A stretch of 64,000 nucleotides of DNA from Pectobacterium betavasculorum (GTDB lineage Bacteria > Pseudomonadota > Gammaproteobacteria > Enterobacterales > Enterobacteriaceae). The stretch spans positions 1-64,000 of the forward strand of contig NZ_JQHM01000002.1 of assembly GCF_000749845.1 (NCBI RefSeq). Direction: 5' to 3'. The position numbers and the translations under genes were made by a program. Of the stretch, positions 11,101-18,358 are shown one piece after another (position 1 is the stretch's first letter; the number at the start of each line of letters is the position of its first letter). Under the pieces are notes generated by a model that saw only the letters and a program-made list of their open reading frames with translations, was not told the origin of the DNA and ran no database searches.

Positions 11101-13172
11101 GTAGTGACGGTGCCTGGAGCACCAGCATCACGCCACTGCAATTGTCTGGTTTGACCAACGGTAATCTCACCGTCAGCGCGACAGTGACCGATCCAGCAGG
11201 TAACAGTCATGGCATCAGTACTGGCCTTAACATCGCCATATTGCCGCCAACTATCACGCTTAATCCTTTGTTTAACAATGGGGTATTGGATCTCTCCAGC
11301 CTACTGAGCGCCCAAACCATCAGCGGAACAACGACCAATGTGTCAGCCGGTACCTCGCTCAACATCACATTGGGTAGCAAAACCTACACTACGACAGTCG
11401 GCGCAAACGGCAGTTGGAGCCTGCCAGTACCTAGCCTCGATCTGAAAACCCTCACCGATGGGACGACGAACGTTAGCGTCAGACTGGTGGACGTCGCGGG
11501 TAACGTTGGCGAAGCCAGCAGTGCCCTGAGTATCATCATCAATGCCCTGCCAACGCTAACCATCAACCCACTCTTTGGCGGTGATGGTCTGCTCAATGCA
11601 GTCGAAGCTGCGGCTGGTCAAGCAATCAGCGGCACCAGTACCAATGCGGTAGGGTCCACTATCCAAATATCGCTGGGAACAAAGACGTATTCTGCCGTGG
11701 TACAGAACAATGGCAGTTGGTCTGTGAGCCTGCCTGCGCTCGATCTCAACAATCTGACGGACGGTACACTCTCTCTCAGCGCGTCTTTAACCAACGCGGC
11801 AGGGAAAACGACCAGCGCAGGAGCCTCGATCGGCGTAGGTATTCACGCATTGCCAACGATCAACCTCGGTTCCCTGTTTGGCGGAGACGGTTACCTGAAT
11901 CTGGCAGAAGCAGGCGTGAACCAGATAATCAGCGGAACCACGACCAATGCGGCGGGCGGTAACGTCACGCTGACCGTGGGCGGCCTGGTGCTTAACGCCA
12001 CCGTCGCCAGCAACGGCACCTGGAGCATTAGCGTACCGAGCGCCAACCTGCTCAATATCGCCGATGGCAATTTATCCGTCGGCGTCAGCATCACCGATCG
12101 CTATGGCAATACCAACAGTACCGGTGCCAATGTCACCGTGAAAACGCACCAGTTGCCGCAGTTGGGCATTGATGCGGTGGGGTCATTGGTGGGGAATACT
12201 CTTGGCCTGCTGTCTAACGGCGTCACCGTCAGCGGAACATCGCGCTATGTGCAGCAGGGTGCCAAAGTGACCGTGACGCTGCTCGGCCAAACGCTACAGG
12301 GCACCGTCGGTGCCGATGGCAAATGGAGCGCACATTTCACCAGTTCCCTGCTGGGTATCACTGCCTTGAACGTGGCTTCGATTCTGACGGCGCTACTGGG
12401 CACGGCGGTTGAAGCCTCCGTTACCGATCAGGCCGGTAATTTCACTGGCGTTTCTGCCGGATTGACCTCTGGCGTCGTTATCGGCTTGCCGCTTGCTAGC
12501 ACGATGGCGCTGGATGTTGACGACGGCAACATTGCTCAGGTCGCCTCGCAGTCCAGTGAACAGACAGGTACTGAAGAAAGTACCGATGTACAGCCTCTGA
12601 GTGTCAGCTCGAAAGTGGCGGCGGCTACGCTTAGCGAGACAACCACCATCGACAATAGCGCCAGCACCGAAGTGGATGACAGCGTGTATGCCATCGGCGG
12701 CGTCGTCATCAGTCTGGCCGACGGCAGCGTGCAAACGGGTGAAGCGGTCGAAGGCAGCGCAGGGGATGACCTGATTACGCTCTCAACCCTCGACTTTACC
12801 CAGATCGATGGGGGCGACGGCATGGATACGCTGGTTCTGGACGGCACCGAGCTCAATCTGGATCTTACCGTGTTGGGGCTGAAAATCGATAACGTGGAGC
12901 TATTTGATTTAGGCCAAAACGGCACCAACAGCATCACGCTGGATCTCGACCGCGCCCTGAATGTCACCGACCGACCAGAAGATGATCTACTTATCGTCGG
13001 GGGCGAAGGGAATCAGGTGAACCTGATTCCGGGCGAAGGAGCCTGGAGCACGGTGGGACAGCGCGATATTGATGGCCAGCACTTCGATGTCTACCACCAT
13101 TCATCACTGGATAACGCCAACAATCTGGGAGATGTGCTGGTGCAGCAAGGGCTACTCGTCAATATGGTGTAA
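1923..13172 (+). CDS. giant Bap/LapA-like repeat adhesin, downstream part with type I secretion C-terminus
   Basis: This is the 3749-residue continuation of the adhesin after the TAG at 1914. The GTG at 1923 is only the first possible start after the stop. No Shine-Dalgarno sequence precedes it, so independent initiation is doubtful. About 37 Ig-like repeats of ~100 residues run to about residue 3510. A Ser/Thr-rich linker and a C-terminal region follow, with one RTX-like patch (GSAGDDLITL and DGGDGMDTLVLDG) and a terminal segment ending NNLGDVLVQQGLLVNMV, typical of type I secretion targets. The following genes encode a matching TolC/ABC/HlyD exporter, which supports secretion to the cell surface. 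The first repeat has an extra ~23 residues not found in sister repeats. The otherwise unbroken frame over 11 kb suggests the amber codon is recent, tolerated by readthrough, or an assembly error. Confidence 0.85.
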   Translation: MLPPSALSALADAGQLRQMRLLAASASDEYNNLADGSYDVVVSLTSAAGITVIANRPITLSIDPRNAPTVTIDPFVGSDNHINGAEAKVGHLLTGSTTNVEAGQFITITLNGQVFFTTVEVGGTWQVPIPAAEISLLQNGTATITASVSNKAGNVGSAENLITVDVQGDGIAISIVASDDVINRVEASQPLTISGSTANVAEGETVTLTLNNKTYTGPVAADGSWSIIISSADLQALQDGIVTLTATVETVGGEAVSDSKDLGIYINTVPQPTFDTPFSDGVLNVAEAAVSQTLTGTTGISGASQTVTVTLNSKVHTATVDEQGNWSVVIPSSELQALTSGQRALSVQAIDAAGNSTEISTNFTADLQPPLLTVKLISTDGIINSTEILSDQTLSGNASLSEAGRTVTVTLNNKQYTAIVQTDGQWSTTIPTADLQALGNGNHALSATLSDVAGNVTTSAQSLLINTVQPVLTLNAIALNNIIDGAEVNVTQQVSGASLNLEPGQIVSVKLGADTYVTTIGSNGQWSLDIPAAALTHLAQGINTVTISASDKSGNSVTINQDITLNTALSGIAIDTVAGDNRLNQAEIATTLTINGSTQNVASGSTVALVLNGKLYTGTTQPNGSWSITISSADLQQLADGKSTLTASTVDSAGNTLDTSHTIGIFAHSLPALTLNTPFMDGVLNAAELGTNQTISGNTGITSPDQVITATFGGMTYTGTVNAAGQWSITLPGSHLEALADSVQPLRIDVRDEAGNSATLTQDVAIDRIPPTLTMNNLGVDTILNAAEVLTAQTVSGTASLNEAGRSVIVTLNGKNYLTTVDGTGNWRLDIPTADLAQLADGGYNLTASLTDAAGNTTRIDQSITIDTSVANPPQLTIYSFATNNIVDGAEARVAQIVSGDSINVEAGQVVTLTLNGKTYTALVGSDGSWHVTVPSADMQLLTNGSQTIVATVSDISGNPATASSEITVNTLASGLSIEPITGDNQLNAAEAASALTINGNTDNVAEGATVRITLNGKTYVATVQTDGSWSTSIPPADLAQLGDGPITLGASTYDQTGNLVTNSQQLNVSINHSIMLLIDTPFDDGYLNLSEAQSGQTLSGTTGLQGPGQAISVTIGGQTYSGVVDNTGNWDIVLPPSALLGLPEGMLMFDVTVQDASGNSATLSSSAFVDLTPPVLTINTVSNDDIINIAESRQPLVISGTAPANDSGQIIVVNVAINGQIYQGIIQADGSWNVTIPAGDLVNMPDGATLISASLTDTAGNTGSVSHTIILDTDPSQAPRLSIGIVSTDDYINQAESLAPLTLSGTSQFVEPGQQVTIELNNKTYVAQTDTSGNWSVQIPANDVSDLPDGSQPITASVSDVGGNFTSATHNITVIADSANLPAITIATLSGNDVVSAQDTQSDLLISGSTTNVQTGQRVTVTLNSKTYLATAGADGSWSTTVPASDVQNLPQGSQNVTATVSDIAQNPATTTHPFTVDTVPPLLSIDMLVDTSDIGLADALAGLPLSGKAEAGLLVTINVGVAVYNVVADSNGIWQIAIAPNDLLALGDGVKTLAASVTDSAGNASATSIDITLKTQSLPTLTLDSLYDNNVLTTAELAIATTIGGSYTNLPIGAAIQVTIGAYTVTGVTLAGGLWSATIPANALSILADGNVQVSATVTDSAGNTGSASGSLDVAINTNFAIDIATPFVDGVLNQAESTLDQLLTGTTGLLDPGQSVSVSITNGTLTHTYSATVAANGQWNVTLLAADLSSLGDGTHTINVTVTDHAGNTGSGSKTFASVIVDVPAATLDTPFGDGKLSEADALLGGTLSGQTGLSGNVGQTVSVSINGTSFPATVNANGSWTLPLDSTTLINMPDGTATFTVTVTDSAGNTSSVSGTADVLTTTLPAPTLDLPFGDGTLNAAEIQATQTLTGKTGITGADQNVTVIVTNKTTLAETTFSATADGSGGWSRELSPTDLAIFTEGNYSIAVTVIDRVGNTNTSVPRDISAALTLPAPIVDVNPLGADNILSSAEAASALTFSGRTQISGSGQGIKLEIDLNGVRYTGAVDNAGNWSLTLPQNALNSLSDGQHTLTVTATDAAGNIGSTPIAFTSDFTPPSITLNAPFDDGYLNIAEAATLAGRTLSGNAGDAVSMAVTLGGQTLVTQISGGIWTATLTPAQLALLADGTQNISITATDSAGNSSTLNSQAILAVQAAPTVAMTTFAGLDGLDYAESHTTQIITGTSTGLEVGQNVTVRLNNVDYTAKILTGGTWSVTIPSAALQALANTQYTITADATDKAGNPATQASINFSVDLTPPSMMMVIDPIADDDIINALEINGNITLSGQATGVTLLSPITLLIGGVSVVGQITTDTNGFWETTISASDYFTANGNVDVTATVTALPLITSTKTVLVDTVAPTLEIVAFAGDNVLNGTETSTAQTITGTASTEEAGQLVSISLNGKIYSAQVSATGTWSVNVPTTDLAQLADGSYTITATLTDKAGNATTDTQDVTVDTAIPLLSVTLFDDNILTLAEALAGGNITGTGKPGATVTLVAGPLTGTTTVGPDGNWTLPVLSVDLQSLTDGAQVIGVTLTDTAGNSTHLDVTLDVALNQTLGAGINDIFGNDGILNLAESLVTQVISGNATGDYLGAKVQVTVLGTTVEATVGANGAWSVSLPPTLLDDLSNGLLQVNVDIVDSHGNVKNQLIDIDVLKSLPVIDTIVAFTDGALNAADVATSQIISGVISNVNIAAGATVAVTLGNKIYTGISVGAGGDWSLSVPALDLQALQDGTLAVGVAVTDHAGNTTSQIVNVPTVIKNLPSITLNPAFGDSVLNLADLLVNQSLSGTATGLVGRTITLSIAGSQIATATVGTDGKWSAAVTPSVLGTLQGLGNGDFTVTATATDSVGNSSSSSAGIKFDFTQPVITLNPVFGGDGFLNAAEAVLAQTVSGVVTNASEGSQVTVTLGSKTFLSTIGAGGVFSLTLQPSDLSALADGSTTLGVSVTNASGNTGTVSSAINIIAKNLPTISLGSLFGGDGFLNAAEAALTQTISGTTTNALAGSSVVVRIGTLTLNATVGSDGAWSTSITPLQLSGLTNGNLTVSATVTDPAGNSHGISTGLNIAILPPTITLNPLFNNGVLDLSSLLSAQTISGTTTNVSAGTSLNITLGSKTYTTTVGANGSWSLPVPSLDLKTLTDGTTNVSVRLVDVAGNVGEASSALSIIINALPTLTINPLFGGDGLLNAVEAAAGQAISGTSTNAVGSTIQISLGTKTYSAVVQNNGSWSVSLPALDLNNLTDGTLSLSASLTNAAGKTTSAGASIGVGIHALPTINLGSLFGGDGYLNLAEAGVNQIISGTTTNAAGGNVTLTVGGLVLNATVASNGTWSISVPSANLLNIADGNLSVGVSITDRYGNTNSTGANVTVKTHQLPQLGIDAVGSLVGNTLGLLSNGVTVSGTSRYVQQGAKVTVTLLGQTLQGTVGADGKWSAHFTSSLLGITALNVASILTALLGTAVEASVTDQAGNFTGVSAGLTSGVVIGLPLASTMALDVDDGNIAQVASQSSEQTGTEESTDVQPLSVSSKVAAATLSETTTIDNSASTEVDDSVYAIGGVVISLADGSVQTGEAVEGSAGDDLITLSTLDFTQIDGGDGMDTLVLDGTELNLDLTVLGLKIDNVELFDLGQNGTNSITLDLDRALNVTDRPEDDLLIVGGEGNQVNLIPGEGAWSTVGQRDIDGQHFDVYHHSSLDNANNLGDVLVQQGLLVNMV

Positions 13173-13194
13173 CCGCATTGTGGAGTTAACGCCA

Positions 13195-13218
13195 ACTGTC
13201 CCCTTACAAGGGGGCAGT
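13195..13218 (+). terminator. hairpin after the adhesin gene
   Basis: A 9-bp stem (ACTGTCCCC / GGGGGCAGT with one G-T pair, loop TTACAA) lies 22 bases after the adhesin stop. Only a broken T-run (CTCTTATAAGTTT) follows. It could be a leaky terminator that lowers expression of the exporter genes relative to the adhesin, or an RNA 3' end. Confidence 0.45.
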
Positions 13219-13359
13219 CTCTTATAAGTTTATGATGAGGTTTTACTGGTATACGGCGTAAAAATTATGCATCGGTGGGCATGAGCACCAAGTGAGCGGC
13301 ATAATTTCAGCCAAAAGCCTGGGGTCTCGGGGCGAGCGGCGTTTGAGCCGTCCCGAATC

Positions 13360-13437
13360 GGGCGCGTGCTACGAGATAGCATGAAAATGACGCCATTATC
13401 GCGCACGAAATTGCCTCAGTAGCGGCATAAATATGTG
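13360..13437 (+). repeat. 78-base dispersed repeat, copy A
   Basis: It runs from GGGCGCGTGCTACGAG to CATAAATATGTG. A second copy of identical length lies on the minus strand at 27017-27094. By hand alignment about 61 of 78 bases match, without gaps. Both ends and the central GCGCACGAA are conserved and the intervening bases vary. The left end folds as TGCTA/TAGCA, with an outer CGTGC/GCACG pair. This copy ends 42 bases before the start of the TolC-like gene and points toward it. Identity unknown. Confidence 0.6.
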
Positions 13438-13479
13438 TAAAGGAACGAAAACAAAGAGTGATGAAAACAGGGGCAATTG

Positions 13480-14907
13480 ATGCACAAACCATTTTTTCTC
13501 AGGGATACATTTTTTCTACGTAATCACACTTTTTTGACCCGCACATTACGCCATCACACGCCATATTATTTGCTGGTGCTTGGGTTGGCCTGCACCAGCC
13601 TTCCCTTCTTCTACAGCCCGCCGTCGTTTGCTCAGGCCATGGCGTTTGACTGGTCTGCCGCACCAACAGAACAACAGGTCGATAGCCTGGATCTCAAGCA
13701 GGCGATTCTTCGCGCGTTTGCACGCAACCCACAAATCGCACAGGCTTCGGCGCAAATTCGTGTCGGCGATGCCGATCTGCGCGTGGCGCAAAGCGCCTGG
13801 TTTCCGCAAATCGGCCTGAGCGGTAACGTCGGCCGGTCAGATCAAAGTGATAGTGGCGGCACGATGAGCAATAACTCCACCGCAGGCATCACGCTGAAAC
13901 AGCTCCTGTACGATTTCGGTAAGACGGGCGGCAGCATTGATGAGCAGCACAGCCTATCGGATGCCTACCGCTATCAGCTCTATGGCACCATGACCACGGT
14001 CGGACAACAAACCTTACTCACCTACCTGAAAGTCAAACGCTATCAGGAACTGAGTCAAGCAGCGGAACGTAATATCGCGTCACTCAGTCAGGTAAAAGAT
14101 ATCGCGACGCTCCGTTCCGAAGCGGGTCTCAGTACGCAATCCGATATCCTGCAAGCGGAAACCCGCATCGCGGGCATGAGGGCGACGCTGGAACAATATC
14201 GTGCGCTAGAACGTTCCTCACTGGCACAGCTCAGCGTGCTGACCGGCGTCCTCCCCACCGCCCTGCCCGAACTGCCACGTGCGCTACTGCAACAAAAGAT
14301 TACCCTCAAGGCGCTCCCTTACCAGCAAAGCAACGCGGTGTTGAGCGCACAGTCCAGGCAGGAGGCCTCGCGCCATCGAATTCGTCAGGCGGAAGCACAA
14401 CACTGGCCTACCGTTGCCGTACAAGCGGGGCGTACCCGCTATGAAACCGACCGGCGTAATTACTGGGATGACCAGCTACAACTGGTCGTGGAAGCCCCGC
14501 TTTATCAAGGTGGAGCCGTCAGCGCACGCGTTGATGCTGCATCAGGCACGCGTGAAGCCGCGCAGGCTGAGGTTGAAGCGGCGAAACTGGATATGAACCA
14601 GAAAGCCTCAACGGCTTATGCCGATCTCATCGGTGCGCAGCAGCGTGAAAAAGCCAGCCAGCAGCAAATCACCAGTGCAGCTTACACCCGCAACGTTTAT
14701 CAGGATGAATACAAGCTCAGCAAACGCAGCCTCAATGACCTGCTCAGCGTCGAACAAGACGTGTTGCAAGCCGAAACCTCACGCATCGGCGCGTTATACG
14801 ACGGCTGGGAGGCGTCGGTTAACTATGCAGCGGCCGTCGATAATCTGTTGGATATGCTGGGTATTGAACGTCATCGAGCCAGTGGCGAGACGCTACCGTC
14901 GCTGTAA
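13480..14907 (+). CDS. TolC-family outer membrane protein of type I secretion (LapE-like)
   Basis: This protein is predicted to be the outer membrane channel of a type I secretion system. It has 475 residues from ATG 13480, which follows AGGGG at a good distance; the in-frame TTG just upstream is less likely. A long basic N-region leads into a hydrophobic signal segment (YYLLVLGLACTSLPFF), with probable cleavage near SFAQA. The mature part starts with the family's DLKQAILRAFARNPQI segment. It has the two tandem repeats and long coiled-coil helices of TolC-type proteins, including ADLRVAQSAWFPQIGLSG and QQLLTYLKVKRY-like stretches. It is the first gene of a three-gene operon with the ABC transporter (39-base gap) and the HlyD-like adaptor. 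With the adhesin immediately upstream, the adhesin is the obvious substrate; this is inferred from position. Confidence 0.88.
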   Translation: MHKPFFLRDTFFLRNHTFLTRTLRHHTPYYLLVLGLACTSLPFFYSPPSFAQAMAFDWSAAPTEQQVDSLDLKQAILRAFARNPQIAQASAQIRVGDADLRVAQSAWFPQIGLSGNVGRSDQSDSGGTMSNNSTAGITLKQLLYDFGKTGGSIDEQHSLSDAYRYQLYGTMTTVGQQTLLTYLKVKRYQELSQAAERNIASLSQVKDIATLRSEAGLSTQSDILQAETRIAGMRATLEQYRALERSSLAQLSVLTGVLPTALPELPRALLQQKITLKALPYQQSNAVLSAQSRQEASRHRIRQAEAQHWPTVAVQAGRTRYETDRRNYWDDQLQLVVEAPLYQGGAVSARVDAASGTREAAQAEVEAAKLDMNQKASTAYADLIGAQQREKASQQQITSAAYTRNVYQDEYKLSKRSLNDLLSVEQDVLQAETSRIGALYDGWEASVNYAAAVDNLLDMLGIERHRASGETLPSL

Positions 14908-14946
14908 GCCGGCTTGCCTGCCGGATAAGAACATGCAGGAATGTAA

Positions 14947-17085
14947 ATGACACAAGTCACCAAAACTGAAATCTGGATAGCCGCGATGGCGCGCGCTGCC
15001 GCCCACTACGGACAAGTGGTCGATGCCCAGTCGGTACGCCAGCAGATGAGCTGGTATGAACAGCTCCCCATCGCACGCCAGTTAGAACAGATCAGTCACC
15101 TGATGGGGTTGACCATCAGCCTGCGACACACGGAGAAGATTCGCTGGCGCAACAAAATTCTCCCCGTGCTGGCAGAAACCGATGACGGCGGCGTTATTGT
15201 CATCGAATCATTGAACGATGAGGGAATCGCGACCTATTGGCTGGATGACGGTGGCGACCTTCAGCGTGAAGCCGAACTGACGGAGCTCATCAAACACAGT
15301 CAGGGCATTACCGTGCTGGTCGGTATTGCGGAACGTGGCCGCGATACCCGCATCGATGATTTCGTCAAACCGTATCGCAAACACTGGTTCTGGCAACATT
15401 TTCGCGGCGCAAAACGGCAAATCGGTGAAATCTCTCTGGCGTCCATCGTGGGTAACGTTCTGGCGCTGGCGGGGATCCTGTTCTCCATGCAGGTGTATGA
15501 CCGCGTCATTCCGGCGCAGTCAATTCCCACGCTATGGGTTCTGTTTTTCGGCGTGCTACTGGCCGCCGCACTCGAATATGCCATCCGTTTATCGCGCACC
15601 GTCGTCTCCGACCTGATGGGTAAGAGCATTGATTTGAACGTATCGGGGATGCTATTCGCCCGCGCGCTGGCGATAAAAAATGAAGCTCGTCCTAAGTCCA
15701 CCGGATCATTTATTTCTCAGTTGCGGGAAATCGATCAGGTTCGCGAACTCCTGACCTCAACGACCGTCGGTGCGGCAGCCGACATGCCGTTTGTCTTGCT
15801 GTTTCTCGGCATTATGGCGATGATCGGCGGCCCGCTGGTGTTTATTCCCATGCTGGCGATTCCGCTGATTGTGATCCCAGGACTGATGCTGCAATGGCCG
15901 ATGGCGAAGCTCGCCAAGGAAGGGATGCGCGAAAGTGCGTTGCGTAATGCGGTGCTGGTCGAGTCCATTGAAGGAATCGAAGATATCAAAGCGTTGCAGG
16001 CTGAACCCTACTTCCAGCGTCAATGGGAGCAAACGCACGAAGTCAGTGCCTCCATCGGGATGAAGCAGCGCGTTTGGGGAGCGAGGCTCAGCGGCTGGGC
16101 ATCAACCGTCCAGCAGTTAACCTATGCTGGAATGTTGGTATTCGGTAGCTATCTGGTGCTGGCAGGCGATATCACCACCGGTACACTCGTAGCCTGTAGT
16201 CTGCTTTCTTCCCGTACTATCGCCCCACTCATGCAGCTAACGATGGTCTTTTCGCGCTGGCAGCATGCCAAAACTGCCATGACCGGGCTGGACGATCTGT
16301 TGCAAAAACCGCTGGATCGGCCAGAAGAAAGCAAAATGGCACACTGCCCGATCCTTCAAGGGCACTTCCAGCTCCACAACGTGCAATACAGCTACGACCC
16401 CGAAAAGGGTGATACCGCCTTGCAGGTCGGCAAACTGGAGATCAAACCGGGCGAAAAAGTGGCGCTGCTGGGTAAGGTTGGTGCAGGTAAATCTACCCTG
16501 CTCAAGCTGCTCGCCAATCAGGCTACCGCAACGCGCGGCAAGGTCATCATTGATGGGGTCGACATCAGCCAGATCGACCCGGCAGATGTCCGCCGTCAGT
16601 TGGGTTTCCTGTCACAGGACTCACGCCTGTTCTTCGGCAGCCTGCGGCAGAACCTGATGCTCGGCAACCCGCACGCTAGCGAACAGGAGCTGTTACAAGC
16701 ATTGCGTATCAGCGGCGCGCTCAGCCTAATCCAGCAGGACGCCGCCAGCCTGGATCGTATCATTCATGAAGGCGGACGTGGTTTATCCGGCGGACAGAAA
16801 CAGATGATCCTGCTTAGTCGAATGCTGTTACGTAATCCTCAGATTGTGCTGTTGGATGAACCCACTGCGTCTATGGACGAGCAGTTGGAAGGCAACGTTA
16901 TTCATCAATTAAGCCGTTGGCTCACGGGTCGCACGCTGGTTCTGGTGACGCACCGCCCAGCGCTGCTCAAGCTGGTTGACCGCGTGGTCGTCATGGATGG
17001 CGGGCGCATCGTGGCGGATGGCCCACGTGACCAGATTTTGAAAGCCGTCAGTAAACCGGCTGATAGCTCACAGAGCGTGGCGTAA
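14947..17085 (+). CDS. type I secretion permease/ATPase (LapB-like ABC transporter)
   Basis: This is a 712-residue inner membrane exporter with fused ATPase. The domain order is as follows. Residues ~1-135 form a C39-peptidase-like domain without the catalytic Cys, as in LapB-type exporters of non-cleaved adhesins. Residues ~155-435 are a six-helix transmembrane domain. Residues ~480-700 are a nucleotide-binding domain with Walker A GKVGAGKST (about 509), signature LSGGQKQ (about 612), Walker B VLLDEPTASMD (about 634) and the H-loop LVTHRP (about 666). It follows the TolC-like gene and precedes the membrane-fusion gene by ten bases. Together they would form the complex that moves the adhesin directly from cytoplasm to cell surface. 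Confidence 0.92.
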   Translation: MTQVTKTEIWIAAMARAAAHYGQVVDAQSVRQQMSWYEQLPIARQLEQISHLMGLTISLRHTEKIRWRNKILPVLAETDDGGVIVIESLNDEGIATYWLDDGGDLQREAELTELIKHSQGITVLVGIAERGRDTRIDDFVKPYRKHWFWQHFRGAKRQIGEISLASIVGNVLALAGILFSMQVYDRVIPAQSIPTLWVLFFGVLLAAALEYAIRLSRTVVSDLMGKSIDLNVSGMLFARALAIKNEARPKSTGSFISQLREIDQVRELLTSTTVGAAADMPFVLLFLGIMAMIGGPLVFIPMLAIPLIVIPGLMLQWPMAKLAKEGMRESALRNAVLVESIEGIEDIKALQAEPYFQRQWEQTHEVSASIGMKQRVWGARLSGWASTVQQLTYAGMLVFGSYLVLAGDITTGTLVACSLLSSRTIAPLMQLTMVFSRWQHAKTAMTGLDDLLQKPLDRPEESKMAHCPILQGHFQLHNVQYSYDPEKGDTALQVGKLEIKPGEKVALLGKVGAGKSTLLKLLANQATATRGKVIIDGVDISQIDPADVRRQLGFLSQDSRLFFGSLRQNLMLGNPHASEQELLQALRISGALSLIQQDAASLDRIIHEGGRGLSGGQKQMILLSRMLLRNPQIVLLDEPTASMDEQLEGNVIHQLSRWLTGRTLVLVTHRPALLKLVDRVVVMDGGRIVADGPRDQILKAVSKPADSSQSVA

Positions 17086-17095
17086 GGGGAACACA

Positions 17096-18265
17096 ATGAG
17101 TAGCATCACGATCCATGATGACCTGAAACGCCAGGGTCGACGCGTATCCGTCATTATCTGGCTCAGCCTGTTCGGGCTGATCGTCTTTTTTATCTGGGCC
17201 AAATTTGCCGTGCTGGATGAGGTGTCGGTCGGAACCGGCAAGGTAACCCCGTCGACTCGCGCTCAAGTGATTGAAAGCCTGGATGGCGGGATCATCGGCC
17301 AGCTCTATGTGCAGCAAGGCAATGTCGTCGAGAAAGGCCAAGTGTTAGCACAGTTGGACATCAACCGCTTTCAGTCTGTCTACGGCGAAGCCTTCTCTCG
17401 TGTACAGACGCTACGGGCGTCTGCTGAACGTCTGTACGCCGAACTCAGCGGCGAACCGCTAAAATTCAGCGTGGAAACCCTCAAGGAGCCAGCGCTTGCT
17501 GCGCGAGAACGTCAGTTGTATGAATCACGCTTGCGCAATCGCGATGAGACGATCGCCAACCTGCAACAGTCGATGCGGTTGGTAGAGCAGGAACTGCGGA
17601 TGACGGAGCCGCTGGTACAGCGCGGTGCCGCCAGCGCCGTCGAGGTGATTCGGTTACGCCGCCAAATTAGCGAAATACGCGGAAAAATCGATGAAGCTCG
17701 CAATCAATACGCCGTGCGAGCGCGTGAAGAACAGGTCAAAAACAACGCCGATTTGGAAGCACAGAAAGAAGTGGTCAGTGGAAAAGCTGACCAACTCAAG
17801 CGCGCTACCATTACGTCACCGGTGCGCGGGATCGTGAAAGACATTCAGGTAACGACCGTTGGTGGCGTGCTGCAACCAGGCGGTAAACTGATGGAGATCG
17901 TACCGCTGGAAGATCAGTTGCTGATCGAAACGCGCATCAACCCACGCGATATTGCCTATATCCGGCCGGGTTTGCCCGCCACGGTAAAAATCACCGCCTA
18001 CGACTCCTCCATATACGGCAATTTAACGGGCGAAGTCGAAAGCGTGTCGCCCGATACCCTTCAGGACGAAGTCAGGCGCGATCAGTTTTATTATCGAGTC
18101 TATGTGCGCACTATGCAGGCTGAACTGACCAACAAAGTAGGTGAAAAATTTCCTATCGTGCCCGGCATGGTCGCCAGCGTCGAGATAAGAACGGGTCAGA
18201 AAAGCGTGCTGGATTATCTGATTAAGCCACTGAACAAGGTCAATGAAGCGCTGCGTGAGCGTTAA
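17096..18265 (+). CDS. HlyD-family periplasmic adaptor of type I secretion (LapC-like)
   Basis: This 389-residue membrane fusion protein links the ABC transporter to the outer membrane channel. A short cytoplasmic N-terminus leads into one membrane helix (about residues 18-36, IIWLSLFGLIVFFIWAKF). Next come a lipoyl-like half motif (GGIIGQLYVQQGNVVEKGQVLAQLD, partly quoted), a long coiled coil of about 150 residues, the second half-motif around ITSPVRGIVKDI and a C-terminal beta domain. This layout is typical of HlyD/LapC. It is the third gene of the exporter operon, which then meets convergent pehA across a shared hairpin. Confidence 0.92.
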   Translation: MSSITIHDDLKRQGRRVSVIIWLSLFGLIVFFIWAKFAVLDEVSVGTGKVTPSTRAQVIESLDGGIIGQLYVQQGNVVEKGQVLAQLDINRFQSVYGEAFSRVQTLRASAERLYAELSGEPLKFSVETLKEPALAARERQLYESRLRNRDETIANLQQSMRLVEQELRMTEPLVQRGAASAVEVIRLRRQISEIRGKIDEARNQYAVRAREEQVKNNADLEAQKEVVSGKADQLKRATITSPVRGIVKDIQVTTVGGVLQPGGKLMEIVPLEDQLLIETRINPRDIAYIRPGLPATVKITAYDSSIYGNLTGEVESVSPDTLQDEVRRDQFYYRVYVRTMQAELTNKVGEKFPIVPGMVASVEIRTGQKSVLDYLIKPLNKVNEALRER

Positions 18266-18304
18266 ACTCGCACGCAGTACCATGAGAATAAGTAACAAGC
18301 AAAA

Positions 18305-18330
18305 GCGCCGCTCGGTTTCCCGTGCGGCGC
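18305..18330. terminator. bidirectional terminator between lapC-like gene and pehA
   Basis: The stem is GCGCCGC/GCGGCGC with an inner CGG/CCG pairing. On the minus strand it is followed by TTTTGCTTGTTACTT, which makes it a good rho-independent terminator for pehA. In the plus direction the T-run is weak. Confidence 0.75.
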
Positions 18331-18358
18331 TGTTATGACAAAACAACGAGTAATCGAA

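Larger units (their letters stand above)
13173..13479 (+). other. gene-free leader between adhesin and type I secretion genes
   Basis: This 307-base stretch has no credible ORF but has visible structure. It holds the hairpin at 13195-13218, a perfect 9-bp inverted repeat AAATTATGC (13262-13270) / GCATAATTT (13299-13307) enclosing a smaller GGTG/CACC stem, and a 78-base dispersed repeat (13360-13437). It probably carries the promoter or a structured leader for the exporter operon. No convincing -35/-10 pair could be fixed by eye. Confidence 0.5.

Noticed and set aside
10160-11170. 336-codon minus-strand reading frame inside the adhesin (and many shorter ones nearby)
   Set aside because: It is a shadow of the repetitive plus-strand gene; its product is low-complexity Val/Pro/Ser/Ala-rich with no domain or ribosome site.
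231-12480. Regular repetition that could suggest a CRISPR or satellite array
   Set aside because: The ~300-base period keeps one open frame and diverges at synonymous sites, so it is protein domain repetition.
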